From Tolypeutes matacus (lineage: Eukaryota; Chordata; Mammalia; Cingulata; Chlamyphoridae): 64,000 nt of DNA. The notes under the pieces were generated by a model. It had not been told where the DNA came from. It searched no databases and worked only from the letters and a program-made list of their open reading frames with translations. This document shows positions 21,522 through 34,375 of the stretch, one piece after another. The stretch lies in NCBI GenBank assembly GCA_026826555.1, contig JAKSZT010033425.1, positions 1,279 to 65,278 on the forward strand, given 5' to 3'. Both the position numbers and the translations under genes were made by a program. The stretch's first letter is position 1. Every line of letters starts with the position of its first letter.

Positions 21522-22059
21522 GAAAGAAGGCTTATACATGAGTTTGATTCTATTTACATAAAGCTCTAGGATAAGCATAATTAATTTTGGTAGGAAAATC
21601 AAGATAATGGTTGCCTCTCAGAGGAAAGGTGAAGATAAGGATCAATTGGGAAGGGATATGATGGAACATTCTTGGGTGAACTGGGGTTGCACAACTATAT
21701 ACACTGATCAAAACTCGGTGGATATGCTCTTAAGATTTTTTTCGTTGCATTGCATTTAAATTTCACACCAAAAGAAAATGTCTGAGGATATATTGGATTC
21801 TAATAATGATAAACTTGGTGAAATTGGGGTGAAAAGATAATTTTGATTTAATTTGAAATACTTAAAGAAGTTAGATGGATTGATGGGTGAATAGATGTGT
21901 AGAAAACTGATTAACAAAGTACAAAATTGGTAGAACATATCACCATAAAACTCTTCCATGTTTGCTGTGTTAGAAATTTTTCATAATAAAATATTAGGGA
22001 AAAGTTACAGATTCATTTCTTTTCATTTATGAATAATTGATATAAATAAAAACATCAGC

Positions 22060-22215
22060 AAATATCACACAGTTCTATGTTAAAAGAATAACAACTTTAT
22101 CTCCATTGATTTTATTTCCAGTAAATATGGTTCAATATTTGAAAATCTAGTAATGAAATTCTAATAATAGCATTATTACATTAATAAATTAAGCATATGT
22201 GATTACCTGAATAAT
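22060..22215 (+). mobile_element. Diverged LINE-1 ORF2 scrap (reverse-transcriptase region)
   Basis: A short stretch with ATGGTTCAATATTTGAAAAT and ATTACATTAATAAATTAA words, which match the order of the LINE-1 segment coding for the GWFNIRKS...HHINR region of reverse transcriptase. It is heavily diverged and has stops. It probably belongs to the same old element as the pieces at 22990-23222 and 23590-24570. Confidence 0.5.
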
Positions 22216-22252
22216 CCCTTGAATGGAAGGTTAACAGCTGTTTAGGGGTCCT

Positions 22253-22507
22253 TTACTCCTTCTTAAGATGATTGAGGATTTCATCTCTTGCTTTGGATAC
22301 TCCTTGTAATATAAATTCAATAAATTTATTGTAGTATATTGGATCAAAGATAAATGAGCCATCTGGACACATAATTATGGTCTTGTTGCTCATAACCAGG
22401 ATTGATGAGATGTGGCTGCTCCCAAAATGCGATATAGTTTCCCACCTTGAGCATCCTATATAGTTGGCAAGGTGTGCAATTGAAAAGTGCTGATGGCTTC
22501 CCTGAGG
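22253..22507 (-). other. Orphan exon-like reading frame, unidentified
   Basis: On the minus strand a frame of about 84 codons stays open and ends in TAA (22253-22255). Just upstream is a GACCTCAG sequence that could be a splice acceptor, so the frame would form a terminal exon beginning with Gly-Ser-His. Internal stretches include SSHISSILVMSNKTIIMCPD and FDPIYYNKFIEFILQG, and it ends KARDEILNHLKKE, a charged C-terminus. Two cysteines lie 29 residues apart. The composition looks like real protein, and the frame sits inside a non-repeat island (about 22215-22990) within old LINE-1 pieces. I do not recognise the family. It could be a decayed exon, part of a retrocopy, or chance. Confidence 0.3.
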
Positions 22508-22989
22508 TCAGATGGCTCATGGCCCCTCAACTTCCTTTCCTGTGATTTTACATAAGAAACCTTAATTACAAGTCATAATATCTTTTTCAAATATTTTTTT
22601 TCTTTTTAAAGAATCATAATATCTTTGTTTATACTACTGTCATTCATGGTTTGTGATAGACCCTAAATCCTATCTTAATGTTAATTATACTTGGTACAGG
22701 GAAAACCTACTGTGTTTTAAGAATTTACACATCAATGCAAACAATAACTATCCTGCTAATAGGGCAGCATTCACAAAATTAATCTAATCTAATTCAACAT
22801 GGCTTCCTAATTAATGTTCTAAGTAAAATATAAAGAGAATAAAACTTCCTTAACATGAACATGTCTACATTTCTATTTGTGCACACATGCACTAAAGTTT
22901 GAAGGTATGTGTGTTATTTATATATCAAATTGAAAACTAACATCAGTGAACAAAGCTGAGAAATATTTCAATACAATATTAGCATCTGG

Positions 22990-23222
22990 TTCTTTTAAAT
23001 AATATTTTACTTTATGCAGGGAATTCTAATAACAAAGTGAAACAAAAAGATAGGCATACATGCTAAAAATAATAAGCAAATGTTATTATGGGTAGATAAC
23101 AAAATTTTTGTTTAGACAACTTAGAAAAATCAATTGAAAATCTATTAGACACATTGGGATAATTCAGTAATGTAATTATAAAATAAATACACAAAATATA
23201 ATAAAAGTATAATACTTAACTA
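22990..23222 (+). mobile_element. Diverged LINE-1 ORF2 scrap
   Basis: Words such as AAAATCAATTGAAAATCTATTAG and ATAATTCAGTAATGTAATTATAAAATAAATACACAAAAT follow the LINE-1 segment that codes for the LLELINEFSKVAGYKIN region. It stops where a family R1 repeat begins and appears to resume at 23590. Confidence 0.5.
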
Positions 23223-23224
23223 TA

Positions 23225-23590
23225 AGCTAACCAGTCAGTCCAAATTTTGCAAGCAGGCCGCAAACCAGGGGCTCTGAGGAAGGTTCTTGATGAGTTCCCA
23301 GGAGACGTTGTCTGTCCAAAGTCAAGCTGGAAATTCTCTTTGAATGCTGAAATCACTTCACATTTTAAGACATTCACCTCTCCTTTTAAGACATTCAACT
23401 CCTTACTGACAGCACTCTCCTTGGTTGTTTGTAGATGTAATCAGCCATCTATGCAATGAATTCAATAATCACTAGAGTCCATATGTGTCCTTGCATTACA
23501 ATTAGCCCAGTGCTTTCTTGACCAAACAACTGGGCACAATTACCTGGCTGAGTTGACACATTAGCCTAACCATCACATAGACCTAAAAGT
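23225..23590 (+). repeat. Dispersed repeat family R1, copy 1
   Basis: One of three copies in this window (others at 33437-33890 and 50120-50476), all in the same orientation. Shared landmarks in order: a GCAGG...CTGGGAAC-like part, GGAAATTCTTT..., CTGAAATCA, a CTTTTAAG.C.TTCAACT segment, GATGTAATCAGCC, CAGTGCTTGCTTGACCAAACAACTGGGCA-like end, and AGTTGACACAT at the 3' end. It is non-coding. The layout recalls a widespread mammalian medium-reiteration element, but I do not name it. It interrupts an old LINE-1. Confidence 0.65.
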
Positions 23591-24570
23591 TAAACTGAAG
23601 CTCTAAAACTTTTAGAAGAAAACATAAGAGATAATCTTCACAAAAACTTCTTAAACACCATAAAAAGAAAAAATGGGTAAGTGGGACTTCATCAATATTA
23701 AAAACCCCTGCTTTTACAAAGACACTTTTAAGAAAATGAAAAGGCAAGCCACAGAATGGGACATACTACATTCCATACATACATATAAAACAAAGGAATT
23801 GCATTCAGTGTATATGAAGAATACTTACAACTCAGTAACAAGATAGCAAACAATCTAATTTAAAAATGGACAAATGATTTGGACAATTTACAAAACGTTT
23901 GAATAAGCAATAAACACATAGTGTAACAAGCACATAAAGCATGGCCAAATCATCAGGGAACTACAAATTAAATTGTGATGCTACCCCACCATTGCACATC
24001 CGTTATAATTGCTCTAATTAAAATATTGCCTTAGCCCAAGTTTGGTGATTATGTTGGTGATAAGAATATTGAACAACTGCAACACAGAAATTGCTGGTAT
24101 GCAATTAAAATGGTACAACCAATTTGGAGAACAGTTTGTCCCTTTTTTATGAAGTTACACATGCACTTACCATATAACCCAGAATATTCAAAAACATTCA
24201 TACCACCTTTATTCATAATGCCCAAAGCTATAAATACCCTATGTGCATGTGCCCATCAATACATGATTTGACTGACAAATTATGGTACATACACACAATA
24301 TTATACTACTCAACCACAGAAGGGTGTAAACAACTGATATAACCTATAGTTATACAAAATAGATCAGTGGTTGCTAGGACTGGTGGAATTAAGTGAAAAG
24401 AGAAAGATGGAACTATCCGAGATGACAGAAAATTTCTTTGTTGATGAAGGTGATGATTACATATGTGAATGCATTTGACAAAACTCATCTAAGTGTACAT
24501 TTAAAGTGGTTGTATTTTGTTGTATGTAATCATAACTCTGTAAAGTTGATTAAAATATGAATAAAAAAAT
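23590..24570 (+). mobile_element. Old LINE-1 3' end (L1M type)
   Basis: Diverged ORF2 C-terminal region and 3' UTR. Landmarks in order: ATGGACAAATGATTTGGAC, CATATAACCCAGAATATTC, ACCACCTTTATTCATAATG, CCCATCAATACATG, CAGTGGTTGCTAGGACTGG and a TGTATGTAATCATAACTCTG end with a short A tail. Stops occur throughout. With the pieces at 22060 and 22990 it probably makes one element interrupted by unrelated insertions. Confidence 0.7.
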
Positions 24571-24619
24571 TGCAACTATTTACATGCATAATAAAATAAA
24601 TTAGCCTTTAGAAAGCAGC

Positions 24620-24800
24620 TTATGGGTTAAAAAGTACTTTTATAATAGTGATTTTTATTGCTCTTCACAACCACAAAAGGTAGTTATATTTTTTAATTCT
24701 TCTTAGTTGAGAAACTGAATCTTGGAAGATTAAGTGACCTGCCCATGGCCTATAGTTAACAAATAGTTAATAACTAGGCCTTGGTATTTCAATGTTTTTT
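24620..24800 (+). mobile_element. MIR element
   Basis: Ancient tRNA-derived SINE core: CTCTTCACAACCACAAAAGGTAG, then GAGAAACTGAATCTTGGAAG, then TTAAGTGACCTGCCCATGGCC. These match in order the MIR core (GAGGAAACTGAGGC..., GTAACTTGCCCAAGGTCAC). MIRs are fossils shared by all mammals. Confidence 0.7.
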
Positions 24801-25690
24801 CAATTAGACAATAATATTCATAGTCCATAGTCCGTTCTGCTATAATTCCAGGTTGCTAAGCAAAGTAAAATTATTCAGTCTTATTTTAATATGATATTTA
24901 TTGTATATTAAAATAACTATAAAAGAATATGCAGAGTAAATAATTTTGGCATTTCCTAAAATTGGCATATTTACATATGGCATATTTAAAATTGGCATAT
25001 CTTATTTTTACAAGATTGGCATAATTCTGACAGGGTGGATTTTCTAGAATCACAAGATTTCTATTAAATTCTTCTTCTGCACATTGAAATCACCACAAAG
25101 GATTACAAAAATTACTCAAGGGTAGAAAACCAAGACTTGTGTAAAACAAATATTTTAGATGAAGGTCATTTTCTGATTTATAATTATCAATGACCAAAAT
25201 ATCAGTATATTTTAACTATATAGAAAATATGTATAGTTTGTCAATTAAAATCTTTGCATCCTGACTGGGATGTTGGCATATCATTTAAAAATGGCTTGGG
25301 AATAAAAATGCAAAAAGATGGATTATTCAACAGCTTGCTCAAATTTTAAGTCCAGATAATGCTCATTTTCTTTTTAGTAGCAGTAACTAGTTACAGGTTT
25401 AAAAAAAAAAAATCTAGTATGCCCTAAACAAAGTTGTGCACGTACACGTGTTTACCGGTTTTTACACTTACCTTTTAACAGAATCATCCAATTTGTTGCA
25501 TATACTGCTTGAGAAAAGCAAAGATGGGCAGCTGCTCCTGATTTGTTTCGTCTTGTTACATGACCTGACGTACTCCTCTCAGACCAATACCAAGAAAACA
25601 TTGTACATGTTTACAAGCAAAAACCTCCAGCACGCGGAAAAGGCAAAATTGAAGTAAATATCAGGTTAGGCCTGGCCACCCACAGTTTTA
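24801..25690. other. AT-rich spacer, nothing recognised
   Basis: No reading frame, RNA gene or named repeat that I can support. 25436-25657 (plus) is open but without recognisable similarity. Confidence 0.5.
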
Positions 25691-25699
25691 TACTTTTAA

Positions 25700-25950
25700 G
25701 GAGTTCATTGAGAGGGAGGCTGCAGGCAGGGGCGGAGCGCAGGCGTCTTAAACCCAGAACCTCCACTAGCTGGGCAGCACCGGCCAAGGAGGGGAAGGAC
25801 AGACCCCCGCTCCCAGAGACCCCGCCTCGGGACTTTGGAAGCTTCACAATAGAGAAGTGGTTCTGGAGGTCACCGGCAAGTGGGAGGACAACCTGCGGGG
25901 AGGGAAGCCTCCGTCCTTCGGTGTTTGATGCAATGGAAGCTGCTATGCTT
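25700..25950. other. Short GC-rich patch with several CpGs
   Basis: About 250 bases clearly richer in G+C than the flanks, with a GGGGCGGAGC word and several CG dinucleotides. Open frames on both strands overlap here (25611-25847 minus, 25708-25953 plus) and are probably caused by composition. It might be a small promoter, an enhancer or an eroded retrocopy. There is no independent evidence for any of these. Confidence 0.35.
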
Positions 25951-28520
<2,570 letters not shown>

Positions 28521-28544
28521 GCCCATACCAAGTCTGGAAATAAA

Positions 28545-28645
28545 GTAGATTTCCCATCAAAGGGTCCTTAACCCACAGGAATGGACCAATTTAAGAGCAT
28601 AACTTTCTGGTGTCCAAAAAAGACTGAAACTACCACAGAACTTCT
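28545..28645 (+). repeat. Dispersed repeat family R2, 3'-end fragment
   Basis: Only the last 100 bases of the family remain: an AAAGGGTCC word, AACCCACAGGAATGGAC, and the TAACTTTCTGGTGTCCA end, then a CTACCACA finish. It lies just ahead of a LINE-1 3' end. Confidence 0.5.
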
Positions 28646-28654
28646 TTTAAATTT

Positions 28655-29565
28655 ATAATTGTCAACTCTTTATAGGCCAGAGTAAGTCAGGAATTTAGTG
28701 ACCTGTCAGTAGGCCTTACTTTGGAATTTATGCTCCCTAGTGTAACAGAATTAGACTCATTTATAGCTTCCCTACACATGGCTTTTCTGTCCCTTTTATT
28801 TGAACCTATAATCAGAACTGTGCTTGTTAAATATGTCCCAGAGACCTAAATCTTTGGTCTGTTCATGTGCCAGTTAAACCTTGAATTTCAGCAGACTTGC
28901 AAAACCTACTCTCCATTTCCTTGGACTCACCCAGAACAACTAACAAGGAAATGATGATGGACAATGACCATCCCAAGGAACAGAGAGTGCCTGCAACTGT
29001 AAGCAAGGTAGTTCCATCCATCTGCCACATGGGATCTCAGCCCCCTCTTAATTAGAATCATAGTTGGCATCACCATCCCCAAATCCTCCAAATTGGGGAA
29101 TGAACAATGGACTAAAGTAAACTTATTATTTTCAGTTACAGACTTATTACTATTCCAGCAATGAAAGAACTTTTATCATTGATATAAAGGCAGTGGCCAA
29201 CAGAGGTTCTGAGGGGATGGAGAGGGAATAATATGTGTAACACGGGAGCATTTTCAGGACTTTGGAATTGTCCTGCATGACATTGCTATGATGGATACAG
29301 GCCATTATGCATTTTGTCATGACCTATAAAATTGTATGGGACAGTGTGTAAACTATAATGTAAACTATAGTCCATGGTTAGTAGCAATGCTTCAATATAT
29401 GTTCATAAATTGTAACAAATGTACCATACTAATGAAAGATGTTGTTAATGTGGGAAAATGTGGGAGTGGGAGGAGTTGAGTATATGAAAATCCCCTATAT
29501 TTTAATGTAATATTCATGTAATCTAAAGCCTCTTTAAAAATTTAAAAATAATTTTTAAAAGAATT
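28655..29565 (+). mobile_element. LINE-1 3' UTR (module B relative, older)
   Basis: About 900 bases that follow module B from the GACCTGTCAGTAGGCCTTAC word through ATGATGATGGACAATGACC to the terminal GGACTTTGGAATTGTCCTGC, ACAAATGTACCATACTAATG and TATATGAAAATCCCC words. Its end is closer to generic old mammalian LINE-1 3' ends than the other B copies are, so it is likely an earlier relative. No module A precedes it. A reverse-oriented LINE-1 follows at once. Confidence 0.75.
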
Positions 29566-29569
29566 ATTT

Positions 29570-30960
29570 GTTACAGTTGGTGAAAGATTATTAAAATAGT
29601 ACTATTGACTATAGTCCATAGTTTACATTAGGTGTAATTACTTTTCCCTATATACCATCCTATTATTAACACCTTTTATTAGTGCTGTACATTTGTTTTA
29701 TACATGAGAGAATATTCTTATATTTGTACTAGAACTGTAGTCCATTAGCAGCAATAGGGTTCACTGTGTTGGCTCAGTCCTATGTTTTACATTTAAATTT
29801 TATTCTAGTAACCTATATAACCTAACATTTCCCCCTTTTAACCACATTCAGTGTAATTCAGTGCCCTTAATTACAATGAGAAGTAATGTGCTAGAATCAC
29901 CATCATCCATTTCCAAACCTTTGTAATCAAGCTATATCCAAATCCTGTACAAATTAAGTACCAACTCCTCCTCATTCTCTAACTACAATATTGCACCTGG
30001 TAACTTATATTACACAAATTTGCATATTTGGTTGCTTTATTATAATTAGTTAATATCAGAGACATCATGCAGTATTTGTCCTTTTGTGCCTGGCTTATTT
30101 CACTCAACAAAATATACTCAGGGTTCATCCATATTGTCACATGCATCAGGACATCATTTCTTTTTAACAAAAATATTCCTTTGTATGTGTATACACATGT
30201 TATCAATTCATGTGCTGATGAACACTTCAGTTGCTTCCATTTTTTGGCAACTGTGAATTATACTGCTATGAACATTGGTGTGCAAATATCTGTTGCAGAC
30301 TCTGCTTTCCATACTTCTTGGTGTATACCTAGATCAGGATTGCTGGGTCTTATGGTACTTCTATAGTAAGCTCTGCAAGGAACTGCCAAACTTCCACAGC
30401 AGCTGCACCATTTTACATTCCTACCAGTGAAGAATTATTATTCTTATTTTTCCATATCCACTTCAATGCAACTAATTTTCTTTTCTTTAAAATAAGAGTC
30501 ATTATAGTTGGTATGAAATATGTCATTGTATTTTTTCTCATCTGTCAAACTTTATTTTTAAAGAAGTTTTAGATTACAGAAAAGTTACATTAAAAAATAT
30601 AGGCTATTCCCATATACTCCACCCCCACACCTCTCACATTTCCCCTATTAATAACATCTTACATGAGATTAGTACATTTGATGAAAAAATATTTAAGCAT
30701 TGCTTCTAAACATGGTGTATAGGGTACATTATGGTTTACACTTGTACCATACAATTTTATGTTTTGACAAAATATATAATGGCCTGTATCTGTCATTGCA
30801 TTATTGTACATAACAATTCCAGTGTCCTAAAAAAAGCCTTCTTCCTGCTCCTACCCTCAAATCTCTGGTAACAATAATCTTTATATCAGTGTTACAAGTT
30901 CTTCTATTACTAATATGGTCCGTGGTCATGTTCCCTCCTTATGTTTGTTTATTCTTCAGT
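29570..30960 (-). mobile_element. LINE-1 3' pieces in reverse orientation
   Basis: Minus-strand LINE-1: a 3' UTR part (about 29570-30050), ORF2 C-terminus (30060-30420, with FLLKRNDVLMHVTIWMNPEY in the frame 30206-29979), and at 30540-30960 a second 3'-UTR-like piece (ATTACAGAAAAGTTACATT, ATATACTCCACCCCCACACC, AATGGCCTGTATCTGTCATTG). The second piece looks like the 3' end of another reverse copy, so two elements may be merged here. Confidence 0.65.
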
Positions 30961-31009
30961 TTTGAGAATTTGGGGATGGCAGTGCTAAAGGAGCTCTTCA
31001 AACCAAAAT

Positions 31010-31835
31010 GAAAGGACACTAGACAGTGGATCTAAGAAGCTTAAAGAAATGAAGACCATGGGTAAAACTAACCATATGAGTAATTATAAATGTCAGTACT
31101 ATCATTTTGTATATTTCTGTGTATAACTCTGCATTTTTACTTTTCACAAATTCTAAAAAGTAAATGCAAAACATAATGATAAATCAATGACTTAGGCATT
31201 CAATATACAAAGATAGAATTTGTATCAAGTACATAAAAATGTGTGTAAAGTGCTATAGGAATGGTGTATTTGTCTGCAATTGAAGTTGAATTTATATCAA
31301 ATCAAATTCAAAGCCAAATATATAAAAAATATTAACAGAAAGAAATGAGAAGAGACTCAAACTGGTACAATTCACAACATTAAATAAATATGAAAGAAGG
31401 CATCAATGGAAGAAACGAAGAGATAAAGAAAAAAAACTTACACATACCAAATAGCAAAAGGGTAGATAAATTCCTGCAAAGCACTAGTTACTTAAAATAT
31501 AAATGTATTAATCTGTCTACTCAAAAGGCAAAGATTGGTAGATTGGAAAACCATGACCCAAGTATATCCTGTTTACAAGAGACTCACCTTAAGTTCAAAA
31601 ATACAGGTAGATTGAAAGTGAAAGGATGGAAAATATAAGCCATGCAAAAAATAAAAAAGAGCTAAGGTAGCTATAATGATACTAGATAAAATAGACTTTA
31701 AGTCAAAACTTTTACAAAGAAAAAAGAAGGTCATTATATACTGACAAAGGGGTCAATTCAACCATGAGCCATAACCATTAAAATCATATATATATATATA
31801 TATATAAACATAACTTCAGAGCCCTAAAGTACCTG
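31010..31835 (+). mobile_element. LINE-1 segment with start of ORF2 endonuclease
   Basis: Upstream part (31010-31390) follows the LINE-1 region before the endonuclease. The frame 31390-31638 then contains DPSISCLQETHLKFKNTGRL, the characteristic N-terminal endonuclease stretch of ORF2 including the Q-E-T-H motif. The endonuclease nicks target DNA to start retrotransposition. After 31638 the register breaks, and LINE-1 similarity (AAAGAAGGTCATTATATACTG) continues to about 31835. It is a fragment with no reverse transcriptase attached. Confidence 0.75.
31784..31806. repeat. (TA)n microsatellite
   Basis: TA dinucleotide run within the LINE-1 fragment. Confidence 0.9.
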
Positions 31836-32072
31836 CAACTCCTATATACCCAGATACCCAAATTTAATATTTTTAACATTTTGTCTCATTTATCATATCA
31901 TTCTATCTTTATCTAGTTATCTATCTATGTACTATCTATCCTCTATCTATCATCATCATCTTATATGTATATCTGTATATATGTATATCTGACTGTCTGA
32001 CTATTTCTAGACACTTATGACTAGGTTGACTATATCATGCACCTTTACCATTAAATATCTCTTTCATATTTT
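31836..32072 (-). mobile_element. Old LINE-1 (L1M-type) UTR fragment, left part
   Basis: Contains CTATATACCCAGATACCCAA and TTTAACATTTTGTCTCATTTATC, which follow an old LINE-1 untranslated segment in reverse. 31905-32000 is an imperfect TCTA/TATC tetranucleotide run. The same element seems to continue after the R2 repeat at 32516. Confidence 0.5.
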
Positions 32073-32515
32073 CCCAGATGCTAAAAAAATATCATACAAT
32101 AGATTGGACCAAACAATGCAAATTTATTGGTCTGTGGTTTTAAAGCTAGAAGAAGTCAAAAATCAAAGTATGAGTAAGGCAATGCTTTCTTCTATAAGAG
32201 TGTGGCATTGTGGGGTGGCTGCAAGTGATCCTTGGGTTCTTAGCTTTTCTGTCAAATGGAAATGCACATGGCAATGTCATTTCCTTTCTCTTTTAGGTTC
32301 CATTGATTTCCAGCTTGACCTCCTCCAGGAACATTTCTCTTCATAAAGCTGTCAGTAATAGGATTAAGACCCAATTTCAGTTGGGCCACAACTTAGCTAA
32401 AAATAACATCATCAAGAGGTTCTATTTACAATGATTTTACATTCACAGAAATGGATTTAAATTAAGATCATGTTCATTTGGGGTGGTACTAAATAATCCA
32501 ACCTACCAACTCCTC
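32073..32515 (+). repeat. Dispersed repeat family R2, copy 3 (full length)
   Basis: The fullest copy of the family: AGATGCTAAAAAAATATCAT head, CAAATTTATTGGTCTGTGG, GTCAAATGGAAATGCACATGG, TAGGATTAAGACCCAATTTC, TGGGCCACAACTTAGCTAA, ATCATCAAGAGGTTCTATTT, and a GATCATGTTCATTTGGGGT end. It is inserted in an old reverse LINE-1, of which pieces flank it on both sides. Confidence 0.65.
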
Positions 32516-32925
32516 CATGTATATTTCTTAAGAACAAGGACATTTACTTATGTAACCACATTGAGAATAATTATCAAGTTCAAATACTTAACATTGATAT
32601 AATATATGCAGTTTATACTCCAGTTTTTTCAATTTTCCAAATAATGTTATTTGAGCATTATTTTAGGTCCAGTCCAGGATCTATTTAATTTTCATTGTCT
32701 CATCTCTCTCTCTCTTTAAATTGTGGTAACATGTATACAACATAAAATTTACCATCTCAACTATTCCCAAGTATACAGTTCTGTGGCATTAACAACATTC
32801 ACAATGTTGTGCTAAAATCAACACCACCCATTACTGAAACTTTTTTTTATCACACCAGAGGCCATGCACATATTGTACATCAACTTCCCATTACCCCTCC
32901 TGCATTTTAAATTTAAAAAATAGCT
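32516..32925 (-). mobile_element. Old LINE-1 (L1M-type) UTR fragment, right part
   Basis: AAGAACAAGGACATTTACTT, CAATGTTGTGCTAAAATCAAC, AACATAAAATTTACCATCTC and CAGTTCTGTGGCATTAAC are words in the usual order of an old LINE-1 untranslated region read in reverse. Together with 31836-32072 it shows the host of the R2 insertion. Confidence 0.65.
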
Positions 32926-32929
32926 GAAA

Positions 32930-33200
32930 AGAAATACAGTTATATAATGCTAACAGTAATTAAAAGAAAATTGGAATTGTTAAATTATTAAATTAGTATC
33001 AAATGCAGTAGATTTCCAAGCAAAATATTAACAAGGATAATAAAAGTCATTGCAAAATGATAGTGGGGTCATAAATAACAACATGCATCAAATAATAGAA
33101 CTATAAACAAATGATTTAAAACTGGTAAAACAACCAGAAAATACACATATGAACAATTAGAATTGGAGAGGATTTTTTATACTTACCTTATCTTTATTGA
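32930..33200 (+). mobile_element. LINE-1 ORF2 endonuclease fragment, diverged
   Basis: CAGTAATTAAAAGAAAATTGGA, then AATATTAACAAGGATAATAAAAG, then TGATAGTGGGGTCATAAATA and ATTAGAATTGGAGAGGATTT follow the endonuclease-coding part of ORF2. It covers nearly the same part of the element as 31700-31835 and is therefore a separate copy. Confidence 0.55.
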
Positions 33201-33436
33201 CACCTGAGAACAAAGATAATATTCTTTAATGGCTTCCATTTTTGAATTTCATATAAATTTTCCTTATGGCTCACTATATGGTCTATTTAGAAAGTCCAGT
33301 GTGCATTTGATGAGTGTAAAATAGTTAGCATGAGGTATAGAGTTCTAAAAATGCCTGTAAGTTCTACTTGAAAAACTGCATTGCTCAAGTCTGTCTATCC
33401 TTATTTTTATCTGATATTTTGTCAGTTTTTGGATCT

Positions 33437-33890
33437 TGTATTAGTAAGGATTCTTCAGAGAAACAAAAGTAATATGTAATGCAAATATTTTGGCATGTAT
33501 TATAGAAATTGGCTCACATGAAAGACAGTGAGGATGAGCTAGCTCAAATTCCAAAGGGCAGGTAAAAAGCTGGGAACTCCTAGGAAGGTTTTTGTTAAAA
33601 TCCCCAAAAGAAGCTGTCTGGCTGAAAAAGATATGGAAATTCTTTCTTCTGACTGCTGTGATCATCTGTTCTCCTTTTAAGTCCTTTGGCAGATTGGATG
33701 AGACTCCTCTCATTGTTGAAGAAAATATCCTTAGTTAATTGGAGATGTTATCAGCAAAAGATGCAATTAACTTACTAATAATTAAAATCCAGGAAATATC
33801 CTCACAGTAGTAACCAGGGTGGTGCTTGCTTGCCAAACAACTGCACATCATAATCTAGCCAACTTCACACAGAAAATTAAGCATCACAGA
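33437..33890 (+). repeat. Dispersed repeat family R1, copy 2 (most complete)
   Basis: Starts with the head TTAGTAAGGATTCTTCAGAG, which the other copies lack, then AAATTGGCTCACATG, GGAAATTCTTTCTTCTGACTG, CAGATTGGATGAGACTCC, and the end GGTGGTGCTTGCTTGCC..ACAACTG with AACTTCACACA and ATTAAGCATCACA. It is adjacent to an R2 copy in the same orientation. Confidence 0.7.
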
Positions 33891-33894
33891 GTGT

Positions 33895-34375
33895 GTTGTT
33901 TTGCTGAAGCTGCTGATGCAATACCAGAAATGGGTTGGCTTTTATAAAGAAAATTTATCTGGGGTAAACTTACAGTTCCAAGGCAGTGAAAATGTCCAAA
34001 TCAAAGCATCATCAGAGATGCTGGCTCACCAAATGGCAGCTGCTGGGTCCTGGATTCCTGCCACATGGCATGGCAAGATGGCAGCCAATCACTGGAATCC
34101 TCTCTCTCAAATGGCAAGATCAAAATGGTGGCTCTTGTTCTCTGTGTGCTCCTGCTTTCTTTGCTTATATAATACCATAGCAAGAGGGCAGAGACCTTAA
34201 TTGGGTCATGCTTCGCTGAGGTAGTCCAATCAAAGGCCTTAAAATGATCTAAACAAAACTGATCTAATTAAAGTTCCCTTAACTGTATCTAATCAAAAGT
34301 TCCCATCTACAAGCAGAGGATTGGATTAAAGAACATAATTTTCTGGGGTCCACAAATTACAAACCAGGTCTGGAG
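33895..34375 (+). repeat. Dispersed repeat family R2, copy 4
   Basis: Well-preserved head (GAAGCTGCTGATGCAATACCAG, GGTTGGCTTTTATAAAG), then TCCAAGGCAGTGAAAATGTCC, CATCATCAGAGATGCTGGCTC, TTAATTGGGTCATGCTTCGC and the ATAATTTTCTGGGGTCCAC end. The frame at 33901-34200 that runs through it is not a gene. Confidence 0.7.

Larger units (their letters stand above)
20745..21990 (+). mobile_element. Old LINE-1 3' end, split by a younger LINE-1
   Basis: Diverged LINE-1 ORF2 end and 3' UTR: words such as ACCCAACCACTCCACTCCTAG, GCCCAAATGCCTATCAATAG, GGTTGCCTCTCAGAGG and CACAACTATATACACTGATC follow the order of old mammalian (L1M-type) 3' ends. A younger LINE-1 fragment occupies 21067-21521, so this copy is the host and is older. 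There is no usable coding sequence. Confidence 0.65.

Noticed and set aside
31905..32000. Imperfect tetranucleotide run as a possible regulatory array
   Set aside because: Ordinary low-complexity microsatellite in an old LINE-1; no motif worth separate treatment.
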